The notes under the pieces were generated by a model that was not told where the DNA came from, made no database searches, and saw only the letters and a program-made list of their open reading frames with translations. Below are positions 17,711 through 27,888 of a stretch of DNA of 64,000 bases, piece after piece. Both the position numbers and the translations under genes were made by a program. Origin of the DNA: Methanoplanus limicola DSM 2279 (lineage in GTDB: Archaea; Halobacteriota; Methanomicrobia; Methanomicrobiales; Methanomicrobiaceae); assembly GCF_000243255.1 (NCBI RefSeq), contig NZ_CM001436.1, forward strand, positions 248,692 through 312,691. Direction: 5' to 3'. How positions within the stretch are numbered: the stretch's first letter is position 1; each line of letters begins with the position of its first letter.

Positions 17711-18976
17711 ATGGAAGAAAAAAAAGTAAATGAGCTAACCATCTGTGTGGTAGGTCTTGGGTATGTTGGCCTTCCTCTTGCAGAAGCTTTTGCCGGGAAG
17801 ATCAGAACAATTGGTTATGAAATTGTTGAAGCAAAAGCAAAACAGATAGCTGATTCAACCAAAACACCACTTATTGTAACATCAGATCCTGCAATGATAA
17901 AGGAAGCTGATATGATTGCAATATGTGTTCCAACTCCGGTTCTAAAATCCAAAGAGCCTGATCTCTCATATGTTAAATCCGCAGCCACCACCGTTGGTCA
18001 GAACCTCAAGGCCGGTGCAATTGTTGTTCTTGAATCTACTGTGTATCCCGGTGCAACAGAAGAGATAGTAATTCCAGCACTTGAGAAAGAATCCGGAATG
18101 AAATGCGGACAGGATTTCAAAGTAGGTTATTCTCCGGAGAGAATAAACCCCGGTGATGACGAACACACTCTGGACAAAATAACAAAAATTATCTCCGGAA
18201 TGGATGAGGAAACAACAGAAACTCTTGCAGAGATATACGGACTTATAACAACAGTTTACAAAGCACAAAATATCAAAACTGCCGAGGCTGCAAAGGTCAT
18301 AGAAAACATCCAGCGTGATCTAAACATTGCCCTGATGAATGAACTCTCATTAATTTTCAGCCGGATGGATATTGACACAAAAGCAGTCATTGATGCAGCA
18401 TCAACCAAATGGAATTTCCATCAGTACAGGCCCGGCCTAGTTGGTGGTCACTGTATTCCGGTTGATCCTTATTATCTAGTCTACAAAGCAAAGGAGCTTG
18501 GCTATCATCCACAGGTGATTCTTGCCGGACGCGCCATTAACGACTACATGCCAAAGCATGTTGCTGAAATGGCCATAAAGGGCATAATTGAAGCCGGAAA
18601 AGTCATAAAAGGTGCCAAAGTTCTGATAATGGGCCTTACATATAAAGAAAATGTCGCTGACACCAGAGAAAGCCCTGTCGAAGACATGATCAAGGAGCTT
18701 AAAGAATGGGGCATTGAAGTCTATGGTTATGATCCTCTTCTTTCTTTAACTAGCATAAATAAACTAGGGGCACAACATTTTGAAAGTAAGAGAATGAACA
18801 AAAATAACATAGTGATAGATTGTATTATATTCAACACCCCACATGATATTTTCCAAAAACAACAAATCGAAAGTTTATTGACTTTTATTGATGATAAATT
18901 TGTATTAGTGGATATACCAGGTTCATTCAAAATTCCCAATAACATTATTGAAGGAAGCAACTATAAAAAATTATAA
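17711..18976 (+). CDS. Nucleotide-sugar dehydrogenase (TviB/WbpO type)
   Basis: 421 residues. VVGLGYVGLPLAEAFAGK, LESTVYPGATE, YSPERINPGDDEHTLDKITK, EAAKVIENIQRDLNIALMNE and the catalytic Cys motif GLVGGHCIPVDPYYL place it in the TviB/WbpO group (UDP-GlcNAc or UDP-GalNAc 6-dehydrogenase). From about 18740 the DNA becomes AT-rich and the last ~75 codons differ in style from the rest, consistent with a recombination edge inside the gene. GGAG precedes the ATG. Confidence 0.9.
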   Translation: MEEKKVNELTICVVGLGYVGLPLAEAFAGKIRTIGYEIVEAKAKQIADSTKTPLIVTSDPAMIKEADMIAICVPTPVLKSKEPDLSYVKSAATTVGQNLKAGAIVVLESTVYPGATEEIVIPALEKESGMKCGQDFKVGYSPERINPGDDEHTLDKITKIISGMDEETTETLAEIYGLITTVYKAQNIKTAEAAKVIENIQRDLNIALMNELSLIFSRMDIDTKAVIDAASTKWNFHQYRPGLVGGHCIPVDPYYLVYKAKELGYHPQVILAGRAINDYMPKHVAEMAIKGIIEAGKVIKGAKVLIMGLTYKENVADTRESPVEDMIKELKEWGIEVYGYDPLLSLTSINKLGAQHFESKRMNKNNIVIDCIIFNTPHDIFQKQQIESLLTFIDDKFVLVDIPGSFKIPNNIIEGSNYKKL

Positions 18977-19130
18977 TTAATTTAGACAAACATTAGGCAT
19001 GTAAATTCTATAGTGTGATTATTGTGGCGCATAACCTTATTTTTAGGATTAATCGGAATGAAATAGAAATTATTTCTAAGCGTGCATCCTTATCACACAT
19101 AGTCCAATACAGTGTTGAGGATTTAAAAAT

Positions 19131-20348
19131 ATGCAAGTAATATTATTGGATCACCATTATTTATCGGATGGTAGAATAGAGAGACATTTAAAATATATAT
19201 TATCTAAAAATATCAATACTACAAGATTACATTTTAACAGGTGTGAACCTAATTTAAAATCTGGTTTATACTCCCAATTTGGAGAAAAAAGCTATCGAAT
19301 TAATGTTAATTGTAATTCGAACTTTTTAAAGAGATATTCATCATATTTAGTGTTTTATTACTCCAGTTACTTAATATATAAGGATGTAAAAAAAGCTATT
19401 AAAACTCTCAAAATTAATAAATATGAACCCACAATAATTCATGTTCATGATCCTGCTCTTTTGAACCTTGCAAAAATCTTAAAGAAAAATATATTTAATA
19501 AATCCATAATCATTTATGATAGACACGAAGTGTATGAAAAAAAAATCAATATAAAAGGCATAAAAATTACTAAACTATCTAGAATATATGAAATTAGAGC
19601 AAAAAAACATATTAATGGCATAATCTCTGTTTCAGAAAAACACAACCAAAAAATAAAAGATATGTTTCCAATGGCTCAGATATCGACAATTCCAAATTAT
19701 CCAAGCACATCAGATTATAATATAAAATACATATATAATAAAATAGATGAAACCAATTCAAAAAATGATATTAATTTAGTATATGTGGGATCTTTAGCAA
19801 ATAACTATAATAGAGATATAGATTTACTTTTGGCTGTTTACAAGGAGGTCCTGCTTAAGTTTCCAAATGTAAACTGTTATGTAGGTGGAACATGTAATGA
19901 TCCAAAAATAAACAAAAAAATGGCTGATTTAAAGCAAGAATTTGGAAATAAATTTAACTACTTAGGAAGGATCTCTCGCTCAAAAACTGCTGAAATAACA
20001 GAGAATTCACATATAGGTTTTCTTTTGATGAAACCTGATACTCATTGGGTACGTACTTCTCCAAATAAAACATACGAGTATTTAATGTGTGGTGCTCTAC
20101 CAGTAATAAGAGCTGATGTTGATCATTCGAATGAATTTGCGAAATGTTCACTAATGTTCAATAGAAATACTTCTGAAGAAGAAATTATTCAAGGAGTAAT
20201 AGATCTCTTAGAAGAACCAGATAAGTTAAAAAATATGATGGAGGGTGCACTACATTTAAGCAAAAAATTTTCTTTCGAATTAGTAAATGAGAAATATTAC
20301 AACATTTATGAGTCCCTATTACATACTGAAGGATATTATAATAAATAA
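19131..20348 (+). CDS. Glycosyltransferase, GT4-like (GT-B fold)
   Basis: 405 residues. N-terminal half: VILLDHHYLSDGRIERHLKY, IHVHDPALL, YDRHEVYE. C-terminal half: LVYVGSLANNYNRDIDLLL and NKTYEYLMCGALPVIRAD, the donor-binding region. Very AT-rich. GAGG lies ten bases upstream of ATG. Sugar donor and acceptor unknown; by context it extends the lipid-linked glycan. Confidence 0.82.
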   Translation: MQVILLDHHYLSDGRIERHLKYILSKNINTTRLHFNRCEPNLKSGLYSQFGEKSYRINVNCNSNFLKRYSSYLVFYYSSYLIYKDVKKAIKTLKINKYEPTIIHVHDPALLNLAKILKKNIFNKSIIIYDRHEVYEKKINIKGIKITKLSRIYEIRAKKHINGIISVSEKHNQKIKDMFPMAQISTIPNYPSTSDYNIKYIYNKIDETNSKNDINLVYVGSLANNYNRDIDLLLAVYKEVLLKFPNVNCYVGGTCNDPKINKKMADLKQEFGNKFNYLGRISRSKTAEITENSHIGFLLMKPDTHWVRTSPNKTYEYLMCGALPVIRADVDHSNEFAKCSLMFNRNTSEEEIIQGVIDLLEEPDKLKNMMEGALHLSKKFSFELVNEKYYNIYESLLHTEGYYNK

Positions 20349-20394
20349 GATTATATTTAAAATAAAAATATAGCCCCACTAATTTATGGGCACG

Positions 20395-22212
20395 TCAAGA
20401 CCTGAGCCAATGCCCAAAATAATAAGGACCTGTAATCAAAGAACTATTTAGGTCTTCAAAAAAATATTTCTCTCCATTATTATAAACAAAATTTGCTTGG
20501 TTTTTTGTTTGCATTAGATTACCATTATAAACCATATATTCCACACACTCAATACATAAAATATTATTTTTCCTAAAATTTAGTGCAGATCTATCTTCAT
20601 ATGTAAGATAGATCTTATCTATATTTATTTCATCGTTGAATATTTTATTCCCATCAAAATTATAATATGACGTAGTAGTAAAAAAGAAAAAAAAGAAAAA
20701 GATTAGAAATACTGAAATAATAGGAATTCTATTATTGATTAAATTGAGATTTTTTTTCCTCAGAGAACATATTATCCTCAGTATTGAATTTGAAGAAAAA
20801 ACTAGTATAATTGTTGATATTACTATCAAAGATCTCTCACCACCTAGAGACATTTTACCAGTTACAAGACCCAATAAAGGTGTTAGAAAAATAGAAACTA
20901 CAATACTGGAATATAAAATATTTAACTTAGACGGCTTTTTTAACCAAAGTAATAATTGTATTACTAAAAAGAACATGACAAATGAAATACAAAGGTATGA
21001 AACAAAATGTTGAAGAAAAAAATTAATAGACATATCCAAAATTGATAATTTACTAGTTGTCATCATTGAACCAGTTGAACCCTCTTTGGAAATTTCATGA
21101 ATTATTAAATTTGATAAGAAGGTATTTATTACAAATAAATGGTACATATAAATTAAGATATATGTTAGCAAAGGCCCTCCAATCAAAATATTAAGAAAAG
21201 GAGTATTATAAAAGTTTTTGCAAAAAAATAATTTATATACAAAGCACAATATGAAATATGCACCTAATATTAAAATTACTGGTAATGACACTTCGGGATG
21301 CCAGAAATACAGAGCAATCAATGAAAACCAAAGAATTATAGGGTATTTAGGAGATTTATATTTATGTATTGAAATCAAAATTAATATTACCAACAATAAT
21401 AAAGAAATACCGGCAATTTTCCCCTGATTAAATGTAACGCAATAAATACTAAGTGTAGATATTGATACTAAAAGTGCAGCTAATAAACCTGATTTACTAC
21501 TATTGAATGTAGACCTTGCAATAGAAAATGCTAATAATACTGATACAACAGAAAATGATATATTTAAAATCTGAAATGTATTTTTTGAAAATGATAATAG
21601 ATTGCCACAAATTCCGTATAAATAATAATAAGAAGGAAAATGATAATATTGATCAAAATCCCTACTGATTTCACCACTAACAATTACGGAATTTATATTA
21701 TTAAAATGATAATATGAATCTATCCCAGTAATATAAGGATTTATTGAATATGTAGATGCACGAGCAACAATAGCTAAAACCAATATAAATAAGAGTAAGA
21801 CACATACGTTATAGCTTGACTTTTTACTAACGTATAATATATTTGCTATAACCATCAATGCGAATAAAGACAACAAAATGTAATATTCTATTGGTTTAAT
21901 ATAAGTTGCAAAGTAAAGTATACCCAACAACCCAACATATAATGCAATAAATATCAGATAATAAATATTATTCTTCCCAAAACATACACTTCGAGCTAAT
22001 GTCCAATTATATTTACACCTATTATCTCGAAATAAATAATTAATTACTCCCAATAATGAAAAAAATGAGACTCCAATCATTAGAATTCCAAGTGTTTTAA
22101 GTTCACTAGTAATAAATAAAATAACTGAAATTAACAAAAATACAAAACAGATTAAGGCTGAAAAATATTCAAAATAAATATAATATTTTCCATAGTTATT
22201 AGCTTTAATCAT
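20395..22212 (-). CDS. Polytopic membrane protein, GT-C-like glycosyltransferase or polymerase
   Basis: 605 residues with roughly 12-14 hydrophobic segments and a C-terminal ~100-residue soluble part. After the fifth segment comes ITGIDSYYHFNNINSV and then RDFDQYYHFPSYYYL, reminiscent of the first-loop acidic motif of GT-C enzymes such as STT3/AglB (D.YYH). No WWDYG motif is seen, so it is not a standard oligosaccharyltransferase. A Wzy-type polymerase is the alternative. Very AT-rich; a run of eight Phe near residue 500 follows from a poly-A/G stretch. Confidence 0.6.
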   Translation of the reverse strand: MIKANNYGKYYIYFEYFSALICFVFLLISVILFITSELKTLGILMIGVSFFSLLGVINYLFRDNRCKYNWTLARSVCFGKNNIYYLIFIALYVGLLGILYFATYIKPIEYYILLSLFALMVIANILYVSKKSSYNVCVLLLFILVLAIVARASTYSINPYITGIDSYYHFNNINSVIVSGEISRDFDQYYHFPSYYYLYGICGNLLSFSKNTFQILNISFSVVSVLLAFSIARSTFNSSKSGLLAALLVSISTLSIYCVTFNQGKIAGISLLLLVILILISIHKYKSPKYPIILWFSLIALYFWHPEVSLPVILILGAYFILCFVYKLFFCKNFYNTPFLNILIGGPLLTYILIYMYHLFVINTFLSNLIIHEISKEGSTGSMMTTSKLSILDMSINFFLQHFVSYLCISFVMFFLVIQLLLWLKKPSKLNILYSSIVVSIFLTPLLGLVTGKMSLGGERSLIVISTIILVFSSNSILRIICSLRKKNLNLINNRIPIISVFLIFFFFFFFTTTSYYNFDGNKIFNDEINIDKIYLTYEDRSALNFRKNNILCIECVEYMVYNGNLMQTKNQANFVYNNGEKYFFEDLNSSLITGPYYFGHWLRS

Positions 22213-22358
22213 ATAAATCCCTCTTCTTCCTCCACATTAGAAATATAATCGTTTCCATTAAATACACAGCCCATATACATGCAAACATATATGAGTATGC
22301 ATATTATCTAGGGTTAAAATTATAATTAATTTCAAACCTATACAAGCAAAATACACCC

Positions 22359-23504
22359 TTATTTTCCACCATAAATATATTCTAATTTATTAATTATGAC
22401 ATCCCAAGAAAAATGATTCCTAATGTACTGTCTTCCATTTGCAACCATTCTTAGATTGACCTCAGGATTTTCTATTGCATATCTAATCATCTCACTTAAT
22501 TGAATAACATTTCCATAATCAACAAGATATCCACAATGTTCTTTATAAATTTCTTCTGAAATATGACATTCCCGTGTTAAAATAACTGGTGTTCCATATA
22601 TTAATGATTCAATAATCGTATTCCCAAAGGATTCATATTTTGATGAAACAACAAATAGATCAGAATCACAATAAGCCTCTATTTTATCAGTACCATATTG
22701 TGGACCAATAAATAATACCTTTGTATTAAGTTCTAATTCATCAACCAATCCTTTTAGATTATTTAATTCTCCTTCATCAGGTCCTGCAATAATTAATTTA
22801 ACATTTTCTATAGATTTTGATATCTCATAAAATGCCAAAATTAAAAATTCGAGACCTTTTATCTTATGTATTCTCCCTAAGGACAAAATTATTTTTTCAT
22901 CTGTTGATAAACCAAATCTTTCCCGAAAACTACTATTGGGCAGTAAATAATTGGCATAATTTATATCTATACCATTCGGAACAATACATATTTTATTCTC
23001 AGAAACACCCATTAGCATGTATTGTTTTTTTTCAATTTCAGTTGAGGCAATAACCTTAGATGCATCACTTAATTGTCTAAATCCAAAAATGTGATCATAT
23101 ATCTTTTTTTCAATAGATTTTTCAAAAAAAGGCAGTACCGAACCACGGGCCTGGACAATATATGGAATACCATATTTAATAGCATATTTCCGAGTAGCAT
23201 CATTTTGATACGCCCTATACTGTTGCATATGAATTACATCATATTTTCGAATTTCTTTAATAAGCCAAACCTTGATGCCAGGTGAGAATATATACAATCC
23301 TAAATTAAATTTAGAAGAGAAAACCACAACATCAATACCACAGTCTCTAATTTTAGATAGATATTCCATATCGATCATATAATCAGAACAAATTATTGTA
23401 ACATCATGTCCACGCTTGACAAGTTCACTTGAAATATTTGCTGTAGAAGTAACTGGACCCCCAAACATAGGTGAAAAAAAAGGAATTACTTGTAATATTT
23501 TCAT
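22359..23504 (-). CDS. Glycosyltransferase family 4
   Basis: 381 residues. ILQVIPFFSPMFGGPVTSTA is the GT4 start, VQARGSVLPFFEK the acceptor region, CIVPNGIDINY the domain link, and LGRIHKIKGLEFLI plus YESFGNTIIESLIYGTPVI the nucleotide-sugar site with its conserved E-x7-E pattern. Same strand and operon-like order as the next transferase upstream. AT-rich. Confidence 0.9.
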   Translation of the reverse strand: MKILQVIPFFSPMFGGPVTSTANISSELVKRGHDVTIICSDYMIDMEYLSKIRDCGIDVVVFSSKFNLGLYIFSPGIKVWLIKEIRKYDVIHMQQYRAYQNDATRKYAIKYGIPYIVQARGSVLPFFEKSIEKKIYDHIFGFRQLSDASKVIASTEIEKKQYMLMGVSENKICIVPNGIDINYANYLLPNSSFRERFGLSTDEKIILSLGRIHKIKGLEFLILAFYEISKSIENVKLIIAGPDEGELNNLKGLVDELELNTKVLFIGPQYGTDKIEAYCDSDLFVVSSKYESFGNTIIESLIYGTPVILTRECHISEEIYKEHCGYLVDYGNVIQLSEMIRYAIENPEVNLRMVANGRQYIRNHFSWDVIINKLEYIYGGK

Positions 23505-23582
23505 AATTTACCACAAAACAATATCTCACTCATATTTTACAATATTAATTGCCAATTAACTCTTAAATTATTTATTGATTAA

Positions 23583-24779
23583 TCATATAAGACATAAAAG
23601 AATTATTTCGAATCTTTTAATAACTAAATCCCAATTATATTTTTTTACAAATTCACCCGCTTTTATCCCATATTCATGACAATTAACCTTAGAGAGAAAA
23701 TCTTGTGCAGTTTTCATGGTTTCGTCTGGTGAATTAGCATAAATAATACCATTATCATCTCCAAACTCTTTGATTAGTCCGGGGAGTCTGGTTGTAATAA
23801 CTGGTTTACCCATTGCCATATATTCCAAAATCTTAATTGGGACAATATCCTTCATTGTTGGTTCATCAGTGTAGGCCGGGAGAATACAAATATCAGATGA
23901 AGCAATATACTCCGGAATCTTTTCGTAGGGCTGTCTTCCTGTAAGGAAGAGCTGATCTTCAAGATGATATTGGTCTCTCAGTTTTTGAAGATCCGGGTAT
24001 GCATCACCTTCACCAACAACCAGCAGTTTTATGTTTGAATACTTACCCGATTCTTTCTCTTTGCCTAGTTCTTCTGCTATCTCTTTTAGCCCTGAAAAAT
24101 GATAAATCCAGCCCATAAAGAAAAGAACTATTTCATTGTCTTTTATGCCATATTGCTTACGGATAGCTGAACCATCAATTTTATCATTGAACACATTGAA
24201 ATCAATGCCGGAACTAAAGATCTCGATTTTATCTTTCTCTGCACCAAGGTCAATTATATGATCTTTAAGTTTTTCATTTGTGACAAAATATTTCCTGGAA
24301 TTCTTGATACTTTTCCTTTCAATTATTCTTCCTAAAGTCTGGAATGTCTTTTCCGGAATTAAAGTATCAAGAGCATCAATCCAGTAGTAAATAAATGGAA
24401 TATTATACTTTTTAGCAAGCCTGGATGCAACATATGCATTAAGAATTCCAAACCCAATTATTATATCAGGTTTAAATTCCCGGATCTGTTTTTGAATTTC
24501 ATTATTATGTGAAATAATAAGATAAGGATATTCCAGAACAGGGATCCTCAGTGCAGAAGGACGAATCACATCAACTCCTGCACCATCATATATCTTTTTT
24601 ACATCATGAAATTCCTGTTTACTCTGAAAGATTTTTTTATCTTTATCCTTTTTCCAGTCGAAAGCATAATCTATTACTTTAATACTATGTCCTTTAAGCG
24701 ATAGCCTTTCCATCAGATGGTGCTGTGTATGGGGGTATCGTTCAAGCCAGTCTGTTTCCTGAACTAATAGGATTTTCAT
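23583..24779 (-). CDS. Glycosyltransferase family 4
   Basis: 398 residues. N-terminal ILLVQETDWLERYPHTQHHL, middle FFMGWIYHFSGLKEIAEEL and C-terminal DIVPIKILEYMAMGKPVI identify a GT-B transferase. It lies 17 bases downstream of the 2-epimerase gene on the same strand, in one unit with the L-sugar genes, so it may transfer that sugar. Confidence 0.88.
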   Translation of the reverse strand: MKILLVQETDWLERYPHTQHHLMERLSLKGHSIKVIDYAFDWKKDKDKKIFQSKQEFHDVKKIYDGAGVDVIRPSALRIPVLEYPYLIISHNNEIQKQIREFKPDIIIGFGILNAYVASRLAKKYNIPFIYYWIDALDTLIPEKTFQTLGRIIERKSIKNSRKYFVTNEKLKDHIIDLGAEKDKIEIFSSGIDFNVFNDKIDGSAIRKQYGIKDNEIVLFFMGWIYHFSGLKEIAEELGKEKESGKYSNIKLLVVGEGDAYPDLQKLRDQYHLEDQLFLTGRQPYEKIPEYIASSDICILPAYTDEPTMKDIVPIKILEYMAMGKPVITTRLPGLIKEFGDDNGIIYANSPDETMKTAQDFLSKVNCHEYGIKAGEFVKKYNWDLVIKRFEIILLCLI

Positions 24780-24796
24780 ATTATGCCACTAAAATA

Positions 24797-25888
24797 TTAT
24801 GCTGTCCGGCGATTATAACCAAATATAATCCTTATAACTGTGTCACTGACATTTTTCTTAAGGTATTCAGGCGGAACTATCCATTCTGATTCCTGCTCCA
24901 TCACACAGCGTACACACTGTTCAATAGTCTCGGGATCAGCACCTGCAAGAATATTGCTGCCGCATTCTATTGTTTCAGGTCTTTCTGTTACATCCCTGAT
25001 TGTAACATTTGGTACTCCCAATATGCAGCACTCCTCCTGAACAGTTCCACTGTCACTGATCACACAGAAAGCATTTTTTTCCAGATTTACAAAATCAAAA
25101 AAACCAAATGGTTCTAAAAACCGGATTCTGTCATTATCAAGCGACAAACCATACTTTTCCATGCGATCTTTAGTCCGTGGATGTGTACTACATACAACAT
25201 TCATTCCATATTTATCGCTTAACTTCTGGAGTGCCTGAGTCAGTGATTTAAGACGTGGTTCTGAATCTACATTCTCTGCACGATGCATAGTTACAAGGAA
25301 GTAATCATTATTTTTAATACCCAATTTCGTTAAAATTTCAGATGAATCGATTGAAGACTGATAATAATTAATAACTTCATTTATTGGATTACCGGTTACA
25401 AAAATTCTTTCACCCTGAATTCCTTCATGCAAAAGGTTAGCACGACTTCTTTCAGTATATGGCATTAAAATGTCACTACTATGGTCAATAATCCTTCTAT
25501 TAACTTCTTCAGGGACCCTGTCATCATAACATCTGTTACCGGCCTCCATATGATATACAGGAATTCCCAGCCTTTTTGCAACAATTGCAGATAAACTGCT
25601 GTTAGTATCTCCTAAAATAAGAAGTTTATCCGGTTTTTCCTCTAAGAAAATCTTTTCACATTTTTCAATGATTTTACCAATCTGTTCACCTGATGTTTTA
25701 CCCTGAATTCCAAGATAGTAATCCGGAGAACGTACATTTAGCTCATCAAAAAAAATATCATTCAGATTTTTGTCATAATTTTGCCCGGTATGAACCAAAA
25801 CATGATCACATATTTTATCCAGTTTTTCAATAATTCTGCTTAAACGAATTATTTCCGGTCTAGTTCCGAGAACAGTAATAATTTTCAA
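24797..25888 (-). CDS. UDP-N-acetylglucosamine 2-epimerase-family protein (FnlC/CapG/WbvD-like)
   Basis: 363 residues. LGTRPEIIRLSRIIEKL, HTGQNYDKNLNDIFFDEL, LGDTNSSLSA, MEAGNRCYDDRVPEEVNRR and SDSGTVQEE are 2-epimerase motifs; the NRCYDDRVPEE variant is seen in the enzymes acting on L-configured 2-acetamido sugars rather than in WecB proper. Its start overlaps the stop of the upstream dehydratase gene by 4 bases. With the two upstream genes it completes a CapE/F/G or WbvB/R/D-type route. Confidence 0.87.
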   Translation of the reverse strand: MKIITVLGTRPEIIRLSRIIEKLDKICDHVLVHTGQNYDKNLNDIFFDELNVRSPDYYLGIQGKTSGEQIGKIIEKCEKIFLEEKPDKLLILGDTNSSLSAIVAKRLGIPVYHMEAGNRCYDDRVPEEVNRRIIDHSSDILMPYTERSRANLLHEGIQGERIFVTGNPINEVINYYQSSIDSSEILTKLGIKNNDYFLVTMHRAENVDSEPRLKSLTQALQKLSDKYGMNVVCSTHPRTKDRMEKYGLSLDNDRIRFLEPFGFFDFVNLEKNAFCVISDSGTVQEECCILGVPNVTIRDVTERPETIECGSNILAGADPETIEQCVRCVMEQESEWIVPPEYLKKNVSDTVIRIIFGYNRRTA

Positions 25889-26943
25889 CGAATCAGCTCT
25901 CCTTCCTGGATTTTATTGTCTTCAAGGAGAAGATTGTATGATTTCAGCAGGTTTCTGGTTTCATCCTTTGTCATCAGATTATCAGCAGAACTGTACTCAT
26001 TACCAAGCACTTCAGTTTCAATAATATTATCCACTATTTCAGGGAGAATAGGGAGTATTACATAATAATCTCCTCTTCTTATGGTTCTGTGAGCTTCTTC
26101 TTCAGAAACCAAAATTTCATGGATCTTTTCACCAGGTCGGACACCAGTAACTTCTATTTTTATTGGCCTGTCACCTATAAGAACATCAGCAAGATCAGTG
26201 ATCTTTGCAGATGGTACACGGGGAATATATGTTTCTCCTCTCTTACCCTCCCGTACCGCAGCAAAAATAACATCTACAGCATTATCAAGACTTAATAAAA
26301 ATCTGGTCATTTCAGGAGTTGTAATTGTAACAGGTCCACCATTCCTGATTAACTCATGGAATAATGGAATAACCGAACCACGGGATGCCAAAACATTTCC
26401 ATACCGCACACAGATAAATCTTGTATTTTCTGTATCAAGGTTTCCACGAATAAAAATTCTTTCCTGAATTGCTTTTGTCATTCCCATTACATTCACAGGT
26501 TTGCACGCTTTGTCAGTAGAAATCCCAACTACTGTTTCAACCGGAAGATTATGCTCACATATTGCACGGATTATATTCTGAGGGCCTTCAATGTTTGTCT
26601 GAACTGCCTCAAATGGGAAGTATTCGCATGAAGGAACCTGCTTTAAAGCAGCTGTATTAAATACAACATCAACATTTTTCAGAACCTGACTTACACTATG
26701 GAAATTACGGACATCACCAATTCTGAAATCCAGAAGACGTTTAAAATTGTTATATATTATCTCATCTGTTGCAGAATATTTTTTTAAATAATCTACACGC
26801 ATTTCATGCTGTTTTGCTTCATCACGTGAAAAAACAATTATTTTTTTTGGATTACCCATCTCACCGGATAAAAGTCTGCGAATTAATACTTTACCTAAAG
26901 AACCGGTACCACCTGTAACTAATATTGTTTTATTACTAAGCAT
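25885..26943 (-). CDS. UDP-GlcNAc 4,6-dehydratase/5-epimerase (CapE/FnlA/WbvB family)
   Basis: 352 residues, short SDR dehydratase. ILVTGGTGSLGKVLIRRLL is the NAD site; VGISTDKACKPVNVMGMTK carries the family's Met in the usual catalytic Tyr position, as in CapE/FlaA1 relatives; RYGNVLASRGSVIPLF and GVRPGEKIHEILVSEEE follow. It converts UDP-GlcNAc to 4-keto-6-deoxy L-configured intermediates. First step of the route finished by the next two genes. Confidence 0.92.
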   Translation of the reverse strand: MLSNKTILVTGGTGSLGKVLIRRLLSGEMGNPKKIIVFSRDEAKQHEMRVDYLKKYSATDEIIYNNFKRLLDFRIGDVRNFHSVSQVLKNVDVVFNTAALKQVPSCEYFPFEAVQTNIEGPQNIIRAICEHNLPVETVVGISTDKACKPVNVMGMTKAIQERIFIRGNLDTENTRFICVRYGNVLASRGSVIPLFHELIRNGGPVTITTPEMTRFLLSLDNAVDVIFAAVREGKRGETYIPRVPSAKITDLADVLIGDRPIKIEVTGVRPGEKIHEILVSEEEAHRTIRRGDYYVILPILPEIVDNIIETEVLGNEYSSADNLMTKDETRNLLKSYNLLLEDNKIQEGELIR

Positions 26944-26952
26944 TTAAAAACC

Positions 26953-27837
26953 TCATATATTGTAATTTACTTCATCCAAGTACATTTCCGAAATCATATC
27001 TTCCCAATTGGGAACAATTATTCCGGTTCTATTTCTAAAACACGACCCATCAAGACTTCTGTCAATAACTAAACTCTCATCTGACTCAATGGTGATATCC
27101 AAACCATAGTATTTTTTTATTGAATCTAAAAGATCAAATTTACTTATTGGTTCTGAAGCCAGATTCCAGACGCCAGTTAAATCCGGGGATTCATTTATTA
27201 TTTTGCATAGAATATTCCCATGCTCAAGAGTTGTTAAACCACTGAATATCGCTTTTTTAAAGCCTTTAACAGACCCACCATTTTGAGAGATAAACCATTC
27301 CACAAGACTGTGCCCTTCATTTAATTCTCTTCCAATAATTGAAGTTCTTAGTGTAAGACTATTTTGATAATTAGCTTCTCCAAGAAATTTAGTTCTGCCA
27401 TAAAGGTCATTTGCATCCGGAAAATCGTTCTCTTTATACCCACCTTTATTCCCCGAAAATACACAATCTGTACTATAATGAATTAGTTTTCCACCAGTAC
27501 TCTCACAAATACTGGCCAATTGGTGTGGAAATAGAGCATTTATTGATATTGACTGAATGGCATCCTGAGCTTCAGGTAACTGTTTTACTATTCCGATGCA
27601 ATTAATAACAAAATCTGGATTTTCTCTTTGAATCACTTCTGAAACAGTATTGAATCTGTCTGCTGTTATCCCTTCTATTAATTTAACATCTTTAAAAAAA
27701 GGATATTCTGAATATTTATCTGAACCTTTCCTGATTGTACCCACTACTTCAAAATCCCTGGAAAGAACCTGTATTAATTTATGTCCCAGCATGCCATTTG
27801 CACCCAGAACCATAATTTTATTATTAATCCCGACCAT
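26953..27837 (-). CDS. RmlD-like NAD(P)H-dependent reductase of the L-aminosugar route
   Basis: 294 residues from ATG 27837 (GAGG about ten bases upstream; a TTG codon precedes it). MVLGANGMLGHKLIQVL is the cofactor site, HYSTDCVFSG and YGRTKFLGE hold the catalytic triad. It lacks the C-terminal cupin domain of CapF/WbjC and so looks more like WbvR/RmlD. Together with the dehydratase and the 2-epimerase this favours UDP-L-QuiNAc, with UDP-L-FucNAc as the alternative. Confidence 0.87.
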   Translation of the reverse strand: MVGINNKIMVLGANGMLGHKLIQVLSRDFEVVGTIRKGSDKYSEYPFFKDVKLIEGITADRFNTVSEVIQRENPDFVINCIGIVKQLPEAQDAIQSISINALFPHQLASICESTGGKLIHYSTDCVFSGNKGGYKENDFPDANDLYGRTKFLGEANYQNSLTLRTSIIGRELNEGHSLVEWFISQNGGSVKGFKKAIFSGLTTLEHGNILCKIINESPDLTGVWNLASEPISKFDLLDSIKKYYGLDITIESDESLVIDRSLDGSCFRNRTGIIVPNWEDMISEMYLDEVNYNI

Positions 27838-27888
27838 CAAAAGTCCTCGAATATCTTATTTTCTTGGAAATTAATTAAATTTAATGAA

